Shown here piece after piece: positions 7,210-13,471 of a stretch of 15,982 bases of DNA. The notes beneath the pieces are model-generated. The model saw only the letters and a list, made by a program, of their open reading frames with translations, was not told the DNA's origin and ran no database searches. The stretch is from contig JAYFPL010000015.1 in assembly GCA_034927775.1 (NCBI GenBank), positions 1-15,982 of the forward strand. Direction: 5' to 3'. Each line of letters begins with the position of its first letter. Position 1 is the stretch's first letter. Origin of the DNA: IOR16 sp034927775 (GTDB taxonomy: Bacteria; Bacillota; Clostridia; Peptostreptococcales; Anaerovoracaceae). Made by a program: the position numbers and the translations under genes.

Positions 7210-8745
7210 ATGAGCGAAAAAAACAAAACAGTCAGATTGCCTAACAAAGTGGAAGCTCTTATTCCAATTGTTTTTCTTCTGACTGTAATGATTACAAACT
7301 ATGCACTTGGCTGGGGACAGGATCCTCATATTCCTGTAACTCTTGCATGTGCAGTTGCCATGATTATAGGAAAACTGTGCGGCTACAACTATAAGGAAAT
7401 GCTTGCTGCAGGTCTTGAAGCGGTTAATCAGTCCCTTGAAGCAATCATTATCATTCTTCTTGTGGGATGCCTGATTGGTTCGTTTACTGCATGTGGAACT
7501 ATCCCGGCGGTAGTCTATTATGGGCTAAAGCTACTTACACCGGCTGTATTCCTTCCATTTGTAACAATTCTTTGTGCAGCTGTAGGTATTGCACTTGGAT
7601 CAGCATGGACAGTAACCGCAACTCTTGGTATTGCATTTATGGCTATAGGTACAACAATGGGACTAAATCCAGCACTTATTGCAGGTGCTATTATTTCAGG
7701 TGCATGTTGCGGCGATAAATTCTCACCACTTTCAGACTCAACAAATCTGGCTGCTGGTTCTGCACAGACTGGACTTTTTGATCATGTAGGAGCTATGGTA
7801 ACTACAACTTTCCCAAGTTTAGTTATTGCAACATGTATATTTGCATTTTTCTCATTTTCAAAGGTTCAGAACTATGACCCTACTCTTGCAAATGAGTTAT
7901 CAGCTGCAATCATTGACCACTATACATATATGAGTCCAATTCTTCTTATTCCTATTTTACTGATTATAGTAGTAGCAGTAATAAAGATGCCAGCTATTCC
8001 TTCAGTTGTACTTCTTGCCTTGGTTGGATGTGTATTTGCTTTAATTTTCCAGGGCGCTGGAATCTCTGACTGCATCACAATGCTACACTATGGATATGCA
8101 GCTGAATCAGAAAATGCACTGTTTACAAAGCTTGTAAACAGAGGTGGTATGGATAGTATGCTTTGGACTAACAATCTTGTAATCGTTGCGGTTGCTTTCG
8201 GTGGTATACTTCAGAAGATTGGTTCAGTAGAATCACTTCTTGGTGGACTTATTAAGAAGGTTAAGACTCCATTCCAGTTAGTTGTTGTTACCATTCTGAC
8301 TTCAATGTTCTGTATAACAACTATGTGCGACCAGTACTTAGGATTAATCATTCCTTCATCAATGTATAAGAAAAACTTTGACGAAATGGGTCTTGGTAGA
8401 GACATGCTGTCAAGATCACTTGAAGACGGTGGTACTTTATGGTCACCACTTATCCCTTGGTCGTCTTGTGGTGCATACCACTCAGCAGTACTTGGAGTTC
8501 CAACACTGTCATACTTGCCATATTGTTTCATGAATATAATCAACCCGATTTATGCGATTGTTACTGCAAGCTGGGGTGGAAATATTTTATATGCTGACGG
8601 ATCAAGAACGAATATGTTTGGTAAGCTAAAAAAGGGTCATGGACCTGCTGGTGCACCTGAAGAAGCACATGAAACGGCTATGAAGGCTCTTGCAGAAAGA
8701 AGAACTGCTGGAATATATAAGAGCCTATATGACAAAGCTAGCTAA
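7210..8745 (+). CDS. NhaC-family Na+/H+ (or organic-acid-coupled) antiporter
   Basis: A 511-residue polytopic membrane transporter with about a dozen hydrophobic segments, the usual size for NhaC proteins. GGAGGTG (7198-7204) sits five bases before the ATG. Diagnostic family signatures are GSAWTVTATLG at 130-139 and CCGDKFSPLSDSTNLAAG at 166-183, with a later mirrored half containing TMCDQYLGLIIP and DGGTLWSPLIPWSSCGAYHS. The family exchanges Na+ and H+; some members couple malate/lactate or other organic acids, and substrate specificity cannot be decided here. It follows the two-component pair by 121 bases with its own promoter, and the PH-like membrane protein follows 18 bases after its stop. 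This arrangement suggests that transport is regulated by the upstream kinase/regulator. Family assignment is firm. Confidence 0.92.
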   Translation: MSEKNKTVRLPNKVEALIPIVFLLTVMITNYALGWGQDPHIPVTLACAVAMIIGKLCGYNYKEMLAAGLEAVNQSLEAIIIILLVGCLIGSFTACGTIPAVVYYGLKLLTPAVFLPFVTILCAAVGIALGSAWTVTATLGIAFMAIGTTMGLNPALIAGAIISGACCGDKFSPLSDSTNLAAGSAQTGLFDHVGAMVTTTFPSLVIATCIFAFFSFSKVQNYDPTLANELSAAIIDHYTYMSPILLIPILLIIVVAVIKMPAIPSVVLLALVGCVFALIFQGAGISDCITMLHYGYAAESENALFTKLVNRGGMDSMLWTNNLVIVAVAFGGILQKIGSVESLLGGLIKKVKTPFQLVVVTILTSMFCITTMCDQYLGLIIPSSMYKKNFDEMGLGRDMLSRSLEDGGTLWSPLIPWSSCGAYHSAVLGVPTLSYLPYCFMNIINPIYAIVTASWGGNILYADGSRTNMFGKLKKGHGPAGAPEEAHETAMKALAERRTAGIYKSLYDKAS

Positions 8746-8763
8746 TATAAGAGAGGAGATACT

Positions 8764-9177
8764 ATGGAATATTACGGAATCATGCCAGAACGAAAACTGT
8801 GGGTAAAGGTGGCAGTTATCATATTTGGAGCTTATGCTGTTTATAACGCAGCTGTAAATCATGACTGGTTTTACCTGCCATTTGGAATTATCATGATTCT
8901 TGCTACTTTTTCTGACAGAAAACATGTGATTTCACAAGAAGGAGTGGATATTCTGTACACTGTCTGTGGAGTCCAGTTTCATAATATGTGGGACTGGACC
9001 GAAATAAACACCATTCATACAGATTCAATCAAATCCAGACCAAATGTGGAACTTCATATTGGTAAGGATGTGGTATCTAGAAGGTTTATTTTATCAGTGA
9101 ATGATGCCGGCGAAGCAATGGAGATTGCAGGCAGAATGAATTCAAAGATTTATATCGCAGAAGTGAATCACAAATAG
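8764..9177 (+). CDS. Small membrane protein with PH-like cytoplasmic domain
   Basis: A 137-residue protein of unknown function with a strong ribosome binding site (GAGAGGAGA) before the ATG. After a short polar start, residues about 13-47 form one hairpin of two hydrophobic segments (VKVAVIIFGAYAVY, FYLPFGIIMILATF). The remaining about 90 residues are soluble with the pattern of bacterial PH-like domains: xGVDILYTVCGVQFHNMWDWTEI, then alternating strands and a final helix (DAGEAMEIAGRMN). It lies 18 bases after the antiporter gene, so it is almost certainly cotranscribed with it and ended by the terminator at 9215. A role as accessory or regulator of the antiporter is inference from linkage alone. 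The PH-like call rests on pattern, not on an invariant motif. Confidence 0.75.
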   Translation: MEYYGIMPERKLWVKVAVIIFGAYAVYNAAVNHDWFYLPFGIIMILATFSDRKHVISQEGVDILYTVCGVQFHNMWDWTEINTIHTDSIKSRPNVELHIGKDVVSRRFILSVNDAGEAMEIAGRMNSKIYIAEVNHK

Positions 9178-9214
9178 ATAAGTCTTCTAAGGACCAAGGT
9201 AACAAAAAACGAAT

Positions 9215-9259
9215 AATAACTGCAAGATTTATATTTTGTAATCTTGCAGTTATTTTTTT
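9215..9259 (+). terminator. Rho-independent terminator of the antiporter operon
   Basis: Fifteen perfect base pairs (9215-9229 with 9240-9254, core AACTGCAAGAT/ATCTTGCAGTT), a ten-base loop, and seven T residues (9253-9259). It lies 37 bases after the PH-like gene's stop codon. An A-rich stretch upstream means it could also work weakly on the other strand. Confidence 0.9.
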
Positions 9260-9329
9260 AGTAAAAACATAAAGAGAGATTAAAATATAAAAAAATAAAT
9301 TATAAAATGCTACACAATTTAATGAACTA

Positions 9330-9338
9330 TGATATTAT
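9330..9338 (+). promoter_or_regulatory. Candidate extended -10 promoter for the 160-aa membrane protein
   Basis: TGATATTAT (9330-9338) matches an extended -10 element (TGn followed by TATTAT), with only a poor -35 (TACACA at 9311-9316, spacer 16). It is about 60 bases before the start codon of the next gene. The whole interval is very AT-rich, so chance matches are likely. Confidence 0.35.
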
Positions 9339-9398
9339 GAGAAATATATTGGAAAGATATAGTGAATATATAAAAATTATATTGGATAAGGGGATATG

Positions 9399-9881
9399 AT
9401 GAAAAAACAAACATTATTTTATATTGGATGGGACACTATTTTTCTTTTTATGATATTTCTTAGTGTGTTTTATGAGAAATATTGTAAAAAATCTTTTCTT
9501 AGATATCAGTATCCGATAATTTTACAGTTCTGGATTATTTCCGTCTTCTTTGTAATAGTAGGGATTTGGATTTCGGTATTAATGTTTAAGGGAAACAAAT
9601 TTAATGTTAATAAAAAAACAGCAGTTCTTGAAGGTATTCTTGTTGGGATTCCAGCATTCTGTTTAGCGACATGTATGGTGTTGCCTTTTAGCTTAATGGA
9701 AATAAGCTGGAATTCATTCCCATTTCCTCCGTTCTATTCTTATCTAATTTCAACTAAGGTACCGATGCAATTAGGAGGAATTCTTTTTGGTTATGAAATA
9801 TTTATTTTTATTGCAAGAATGATTGATATTCGAAGAACGAAAAAAGAGAAAGAACCAAATAAAATTACTAAAGAAGTTTAA
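9399..9881 (+). CDS. Hypothetical four-helix integral membrane protein
   Basis: A 160-residue protein I do not recognise. ATG codons lie at 9396 and 9399; the second is preferred because the ribosome binding site AAGGGGA (9388-9394) leaves almost no spacer to the first. It has about four hydrophobic segments: near residues 5-24, 42-66, 78-100 and 122-142. The last is followed by a lysine/arginine-rich C-terminal tail (RRTKKEKEPNK), which suggests a cytoplasmic C-terminus. There is no signal peptidase site, metal-binding motif or enzymatic signature. It stands alone between two terminators, with the next one about 215 bases after the stop. A small permease-like or immunity-type protein cannot be excluded. 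Confidence 0.65.
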   Translation: MKKQTLFYIGWDTIFLFMIFLSVFYEKYCKKSFLRYQYPIILQFWIISVFFVIVGIWISVLMFKGNKFNVNKKTAVLEGILVGIPAFCLATCMVLPFSLMEISWNSFPFPPFYSYLISTKVPMQLGGILFGYEIFIFIARMIDIRRTKKEKEPNKITKEV

Positions 9882-9969
9882 CCAATTAGGATATCTTCCA
9901 TTCTGTAATATTAAATGAAAAATGGAGCATAATAAGTAATGGAAAAGAAATCAGAAAGGAAGGTGCGAT

Positions 9970-9993
9970 ATGGAGGGCGATTTTTATTTATAA
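9970..9993 (+). other. 7-codon ORF with strong ribosome binding site
   Basis: ATG GAG GGC GAT TTT TAT TTA TAA, preceded at six bases by AAGGAAGG. The translation signal is better than for several real genes here, but seven codons carry no protein information. It could be a leader peptide, the start of a decayed gene, or chance. Confidence 0.15.
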
Positions 9994-10095
9994 CTGCTTT
10001 TGTGTGAAGTTTTAAACAGATCGGCAACTAACGTTTTAATTAAAGATTTAAATTTGTATCTAAATTGGAATATTTGATTTCTTTACCTTTTAATT

Positions 10096-10121
10096 AAGAG
10101 CACCATGACGGTGCTCTTTTT
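10096..10121 (+). terminator. Rho-independent terminator
   Basis: AAGAGCACC (10096-10104), five-base loop ATGAC, GGTGCTCTT (10110-10118), and then T residues through 10121. Short, GC-containing and followed by Ts: a textbook hairpin. It probably ends transcripts from the membrane protein gene at 9399 or from whatever lies in the gene-poor stretch. Confidence 0.85.
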
Positions 10122-10229
10122 ATTTGTAGAAAATATAATTTAATTTTTAAGATTTATCTATTGTTCACATACTTATAGATTTAGGCGGTGATAAAAAAAT
10201 ACTGTTGCTGTTAGGTGCAATTTGTATTA

Positions 10230-10264
10230 ATAAAAGGCAAACCAATTTCTGGTTTGCCTTTTAT
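10230..10264 (-). terminator. Terminator of the DUF1540 gene
   Basis: Fourteen perfect pairs (10230-10243 with 10251-10264, core AAGGCAAACC/GGTTTGCCTT) around a seven-base loop. It lies ten bases after the stop codon of the minus-strand DUF1540 gene. A-T pairs flank both sides, so it could act in either direction; on the minus strand the T run is four long, then ATTAAT. Confidence 0.75.
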
Positions 10265-10273
10265 CATGTTAAA

Positions 10274-10429
10274 TTACTTTTGGAAACTTCCACAATCCGT
10301 GCATTGAACAGTATCTGCGCTTGCAGAACTCTTAACTACATTAATCTTATCCAATGTGCAATAATTGTCGTCTTGGCAGTGGAATTTACATTCCGATACG
10401 GAACAACCGATACTTGCATTATGATTCAT
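10274..10429 (-). CDS. DUF1540 cysteine-rich mini-protein
   Basis: A 51-residue minus-strand gene. ATG at 10429 is preceded by AGGAGAA (10444-10438) with an eight-base spacer. The product contains IGCSVSECKFHCQ, a second cysteine stretch (NYCTLDKI) and VQCTDCGSFQ at the end. Its six cysteines, at residues 9, 14, 18, 24, 43 and 46, match the DUF1540 family, known as small Clostridia/Bacilli proteins with one or two such modules and no established function; a metal site is the usual suspicion. This protein has a single module. A plus-strand open frame covers the same bases but has no ribosome binding site and runs through the terminator, so the minus-strand reading is the real gene. Confidence 0.88.
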   Translation of the reverse strand: MNHNASIGCSVSECKFHCQDDNYCTLDKINVVKSSASADTVQCTDCGSFQK

Positions 10430-10610
10430 TTTTTTCTTTCTCCTTTCATATTAAAAGCTTTTTGCAACATTATTATTTTGCACATATTAAAATAAAGAAT
10501 ACAGGTAAATTTTTATGATATATAAGGCAAAAAATTTTAAAATTGGTTAAAATAACTCATATCAATGAAATATAAAAATCCAATTGATTATGAAATAAAG
10601 GATGGAAAAA

Positions 10611-11009
10611 ATGTTTAAATTTCAAAAAACAATATATATAATTTTGCATTTAATTATATTATTTTCACTCGGTTTTGCTTTGATGATTTATACCTCATTA
10701 AATAAAAATGTTCCTTGGTATGATGCCTACGGTATGCAATTTTTATCCATTTTCATTATTTGTGTTCCTATATTACTTGTTGTGGGTATCGCACTTCAGA
10801 TTTTAAATACAAAGTATCGAATCATAAAAAGCGATTTATTGCTCCCTTTTTATTCTTCGGCAGGAATTGCAATACCGATTCTTATTGATGAAGGCTTAAA
10901 TGATACGACATTAACGGTAGGTATTATATGTTGTTTTAGTTCAATCATTCTCACAATAGCCTTTGCAATCAATCAGTTTAGAAAGGATAAATATCATGAA
11001 GCTTACTAA
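10611..11009 (+). CDS. Hypothetical small membrane protein
   Basis: A 132-residue protein not recognised. ATG at 10602 and 10611 are in frame; the second is chosen because AAAGGA (10597-10602) is then eight bases upstream, while it would overlap the first. There are four hydrophobic segments, near residues 7-27, 44-66, 82-99 and 104-124, connected by short loops; the loop between the first two carries the polar stretch NKNVPWYDAYG. The C-terminus is basic. The gene overlaps the following small membrane protein gene by 14 bases, so the two are translationally coupled and probably act together. It is divergent from the DUF1540 gene. No motif suggests catalysis. Confidence 0.75.
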   Translation: MFKFQKTIYIILHLIILFSLGFALMIYTSLNKNVPWYDAYGMQFLSIFIICVPILLVVGIALQILNTKYRIIKSDLLLPFYSSAGIAIPILIDEGLNDTTLTVGIICCFSSIILTIAFAINQFRKDKYHEAY

Positions 11010-11190
11010 AATTCAAATTTTAACCTTAATTTTTTTAGTTTTTTATGTAATTTGGGAAATTAATGTTGATAAATGGTTGACAACCATACTTGGACCTATT
11101 ATTCGAATTGATTTAATTTTTGTCTATCCAATTTTGATTGTATTAATTAGTATTTCCATTTATCAAATGGAAAAGAAGAGTCACAAGTAA
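10996..11190 (+). CDS. Very small two-helix membrane protein
   Basis: A 64-residue protein not recognised. The ATG at 10996 is preferred over an in-frame ATG at 10963 because GAAAGGA (10981-10987) lies eight bases upstream and the product then starts MKLTKIQI, directly into a hydrophobic helix. Two hydrophobic segments (about residues 5-23 and 38-58) are separated by an amphipathic stretch (NVDKWLTTILGPIIRID) and followed by a basic tail ending MEKKSHK. It overlaps the preceding membrane protein gene by 14 bases, so it belongs to a two-gene unit. Function unknown; the size would suit a subunit or regulator of the upstream protein. Confidence 0.72.
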   Translation: MKLTKIQILTLIFLVFYVIWEINVDKWLTTILGPIIRIDLIFVYPILIVLISISIYQMEKKSHK

Positions 11191-11206
11191 TTTTTTAAGG
11201 TATGTT

Positions 11207-11236
11207 TTGAACAATTTAAAATGGGTAAACTATAAT
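11207..11236 (+). promoter_or_regulatory. Promoter of the rubredoxin gene
   Basis: TTGAAC (11207-11212) and a perfect TATAAT (11231-11236) with an 18-base spacer. The ATG is 44 bases past the -10 box. It begins just after the stop codon of the small membrane protein gene, giving rubredoxin its own transcript. Confidence 0.65.
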
Positions 11237-11279
11237 TAGTTTATAAAATTAAGAACAAAGGGAAAGGATTGGTGAACAT

Positions 11280-11438
11280 ATGGCAGTTTATGTTTGTGAA
11301 GTTTGCGGTTGGGAATATGATGAAGAAGCCGGCTACGAAGAAGGAGGCATTGCACCTGGAACGAAATGGGAAGATGTTCCGGAAGAATTCGAATGTCCAC
11401 TGTGTGGCGTAGGAAAAGATCAATTTGAAGAAAAATAA
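11280..11438 (+). CDS. Rubredoxin
   Basis: A 52-residue cytoplasmic iron protein that carries single electrons between reductases and oxygen- or peroxide-detoxifying enzymes in anaerobes. Length is standard. The two iron-ligand pairs are clear: CEVCG (Cys6, Cys9) and CPLCG (Cys39, Cys42). The conserved context WEYDEEAGY, then GGIAPGTKWEDVPEEFECP, and the ending GVGKDQFEE are as in typical rubredoxins. One variant: Phe38 stands where most have Trp before the second ligand pair. The ribosome binding region is AAAGGATTGGTGA. The next gene is convergent and shares the terminator. No partner such as rubrerythrin, desulfoferrodoxin or NADH:rubredoxin reductase is in the window. Confidence 0.96.
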   Translation: MAVYVCEVCGWEYDEEAGYEEGGIAPGTKWEDVPEEFECPLCGVGKDQFEEK

Positions 11439-11455
11439 TAAATGATTATAAGAAC

Positions 11456-11501
11456 AAAAGCACCGAAACGTTTGATGAAAATCCACGGTTTCGGTGCTTT
11501 T
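11456..11501. terminator. Bidirectional terminator between rubredoxin and cfa genes
   Basis: AAAAGCACCGAAAC (11456-11469) pairs perfectly with GTTTCGGTGCTTTT (11488-11501) over an 18-base loop. It lies 17 bases after the rubredoxin stop and 25 bases from the convergent synthase stop. U-rich tails occur on both strands (CTTTTGTTTCG and CTTTTGTTCTT), so it can serve both genes. Confidence 0.88.
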
Positions 11502-11526
11502 GTTTCGAATAGAAGGAAAATGAATA

Positions 11527-12705
11527 TTATAATTCATAATCGGTTCTGCGTATTGGTAAGTCATTGTTAACTTCTTTTGTAAGAAGCAACTGATGTAAAT
11601 CAATAACGCCATTATTAAAGGAAGCTGCACATGCGCATAGATAAAGTTCCCACATTCGTGCAAAGGAATCAGAATATTGTGCCATAACTTGGGGCTTTAC
11701 TTTTTCAAAATTTTGATACCAGCAAAGAAGGGTTTTGACATAGTGACGGCGAAGGCTTTCCACATCTACGGTATAAAAGTTGTAGTCACCACATATTTTT
11801 AATATCTCTCGGAGACTGGGTATAACGCCTCCTGGGAAAATATATTTCTTCATCCATGGATCGCCGGGATTTTCTCTTAAAGCACTGATATATTGTAGTA
11901 AAAAAACACCTTTTGGTTTTAAAATGGAATCGACATTTTCAAAAAATAAATCATAATTGTCACGACCGACATGTTCAAGCATACCGATACTTACCACTCG
12001 ATCAAATTGGTATCTTGAGCGTCGCAGCTTTCGATAATCCATACATCGAACTTCAAGCTGATCTTCTAAATGCTCTTCTTCAATTTTTTGCTGAAACGTT
12101 CGATATTGTTCTTCGCTTAACGTGATGCCTAATCCTTGAATTCCATATTTCTTAGCCGCTTCAATTAAAAGATATCCCCAGCCGCACCCAATATCTAAGA
12201 GTGTCATGCCTTTTTTTAATTGAAGCTTTTTTAATATCTTATCTACCTTATTTACTTGTGCTTGATAAAGGGTATCATCATCGTTTTTAAAGTAACCGCA
12301 AGAATAATTTAATGTTTCATCCAACCATAGCTGATAGAAGTCATTTCCGATATCATAATGAGAGCAGACTTCTTTCTTCTGGTCTTTTTCTCTTGTGGAT
12401 GTATGCAAAATCGTGTCAAGTGCTTTCGAGTTGACAGAGAATTTATCAATATGACTAAGTACAACGTTTAAAGCGGTAAATAAATCACCTTCTATTTCAA
12501 TATCACGGCGCATGTATGCTTCACCTAACGCTAAGGAAGTACTTTTTATGAGCTCTTTTTTAGAAATTGGTTTATGGATGGTTGTAGAAAAAACGGGTTC
12601 TCCTTTACCAACGGTAAATGCATCTTCCCCCATAAATTGTACTTGAAAGGGTACCTGATCCCATTGATTAAGAAGTCTTTTGAGAGCAATTTTTTCAAAA
12701 ATCAT
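11527..12705 (-). CDS. cfa: Cyclopropane-fatty-acyl-phospholipid synthase
   Basis: A 392-residue SAM-dependent enzyme that adds a methylene bridge to cis double bonds of acyl chains in membrane phospholipids. AGGAGG lies about ten bases before the ATG. Residues 1-110 are the variable N-terminal lipid-binding region. The catalytic part shows HYDIGNDFY (116-124), NYSCGYF with Cys136, SAM-binding LLDIGCGWG (169-177), GMLEHVG with Glu244, DPWMKKYIFPGG (near 282-293), and Tyr322. By alignment from memory with E. coli Cfa, Cys139, Glu239, Ile268 and Tyr317 are kept, but the bicarbonate-site His266 is replaced by Gln271 (FLLQYIS against FLLHTIG). The gene is convergent with rubredoxin and divergent from an XRE regulator that could control it. 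Family assignment is firm; the exact product may differ given the substitution. Confidence 0.93.
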   Translation of the reverse strand: MIFEKIALKRLLNQWDQVPFQVQFMGEDAFTVGKGEPVFSTTIHKPISKKELIKSTSLALGEAYMRRDIEIEGDLFTALNVVLSHIDKFSVNSKALDTILHTSTREKDQKKEVCSHYDIGNDFYQLWLDETLNYSCGYFKNDDDTLYQAQVNKVDKILKKLQLKKGMTLLDIGCGWGYLLIEAAKKYGIQGLGITLSEEQYRTFQQKIEEEHLEDQLEVRCMDYRKLRRSRYQFDRVVSIGMLEHVGRDNYDLFFENVDSILKPKGVFLLQYISALRENPGDPWMKKYIFPGGVIPSLREILKICGDYNFYTVDVESLRRHYVKTLLCWYQNFEKVKPQVMAQYSDSFARMWELYLCACAASFNNGVIDLHQLLLTKEVNNDLPIRRTDYEL

Positions 12706-12790
12706 AAGAAGCTTTCCTCCTGAAACATACTAACAATACTATCATTTAGGATGGACGAATTCTGGTGCAATTATGCAGTAATTCTATGTC

Positions 12791-12819
12791 TTGAATAAAG
12801 TCATTTTATGGTGTAAGAT
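12791..12819 (+). promoter_or_regulatory. Promoter of the XRE-type regulator gene
   Basis: TTGAAT (12791-12796) and TAAGAT (12814-12819) with a 17-base spacer, 24 bases before the ATG. The divergent cfa gene starts 137 bases away, so both promoters share this short region; no equally clear promoter for cfa was seen. Confidence 0.5.
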
Positions 12820-12842
12820 AACACTGAAAGAGAGGGAATTTC

Positions 12843-13289
12843 ATGAATCGTAAGGAATTTATCAAACAGCTCGATGAACGTGTGAAATTAATAAGAACCG
12901 AATATGATTTTAATCAAGAACAAATGGCACATATATTGGGTATTTCAAAAAAAACACTCGTTGAAATTGAAAAGGGTCGGTCTTCTTTAGGATGGACGGG
13001 AGCAGTAGCAGTTTGCACACTTTTCTCTAAAAGCGAGATTCTTTCCGGTATCTTTGGTGGAGATCCTACCGACATGATTATAGCAATTGCTTTTGAAGAT
13101 AATGAACCCAAATATCCGAAAACAATGGGTGGAAAAGTATGGTGGCGCATTATTGAAGAACAAAATGGATATAAACTTCAACAAAATATAGTATCTCAGC
13201 ATTATCGAATATTAAACCAAGAGGATGAAAGATTACGAGCGTCATTTGATTTTGAACTGATTAAAAAGCAATTTGAAGAATTGCAATAA
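12843..13289 (+). CDS. XRE-family helix-turn-helix transcriptional regulator
   Basis: A 148-residue putative DNA-binding protein with GAGAGGGA as ribosome binding site. Residues about 6-70 are a Cro/CI-type helix-turn-helix: ERVKLIRTEYDFNQEQMAHILGISKKTLVEIEKGRSS. The second half (about 75-148) is a soluble domain I do not recognise, with KYPKTMGGKVWWRIIEEQNGYKLQQN and a helical charged end. It does not look like a peptidase or toxin-antitoxin partner. The divergent position relative to cfa makes control of membrane cyclopropanation a reasonable but untested idea. It could equally act on itself or on the downstream esterase gene. Confidence 0.85.
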   Translation: MNRKEFIKQLDERVKLIRTEYDFNQEQMAHILGISKKTLVEIEKGRSSLGWTGAVAVCTLFSKSEILSGIFGGDPTDMIIAIAFEDNEPKYPKTMGGKVWWRIIEEQNGYKLQQNIVSQHYRILNQEDERLRASFDFELIKKQFEELQ

Positions 13290-13301
13290 AGGAATATAAA
13301 A

Positions 13302-13355
13302 TTGACAAAATAGTTACTTATAGTGTAATATTACACTATAAGTAACTATTTTTTT
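13302..13355 (+). promoter_or_regulatory. Perfect 46-bp palindrome over a promoter-like sequence
   Basis: Bases 13307-13352 form a perfect palindrome with 23-bp arms and no loop (outer AAAATAGTTACTTATAG, centre GTGTAATATTACAC), followed by seven T residues (13349-13355). It lies 17 bases after the regulator's stop codon. TTGACA at 13302-13307 and TAATAT at 13326-13331 (18 bases apart) form a promoter-like pair, so the palindrome covers spacer and -10. Two readings are possible: a terminator of the XRE gene, or an operator-promoter for the esterase gene. They are not exclusive. Confidence 0.7.
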
Positions 13356-13471
13356 ATGTTTAAAATTTTTTATATAGAAAGCAGGAGGCAAGAACTTTCC
13401 CTTATCCTTGAATGTTCAGCAAACATAATGTTTTCTATTTTTATTAAAACTGTGTAGAAAGAGGTATTGAT

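Larger units (their letters stand above)
9882..10229. other. Gene-poor stretch with terminator and micro-ORFs
   Basis: No convincing gene in about 350 bases. Three tiny open frames are visible: 22 codons at 9939-10007 (MEKKSERKVRYGG...), 7 codons at 9970-9993 with a good ribosome binding site, and 8 codons at 10188-10214 ending in three cysteines. Two TTTTAATTAA copies (about 10033 and 10087) flank an AT-rich segment, and a terminator follows the second. The 22-codon frame reads like the start of a small membrane protein that is interrupted, so this may be decayed coding sequence. Confidence 0.4.

Noticed and set aside
7467..7718. Second frame within the antiporter gene
   Set aside because: Cys/Tyr-rich product without family likeness, fully inside the conserved NhaC reading frame.
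10030..10096. Two TTTTAATTAA copies as attachment or element ends
   Set aside because: Pure A/T sequence in an AT-rich interval; chance repeats are expected and no integrase or cargo lies between them.
10205..10495. Plus-strand 96-codon frame
   Set aside because: It starts at a TTG without a usable ribosome binding site, runs through a terminator hairpin and is antisense to the clear DUF1540 gene.
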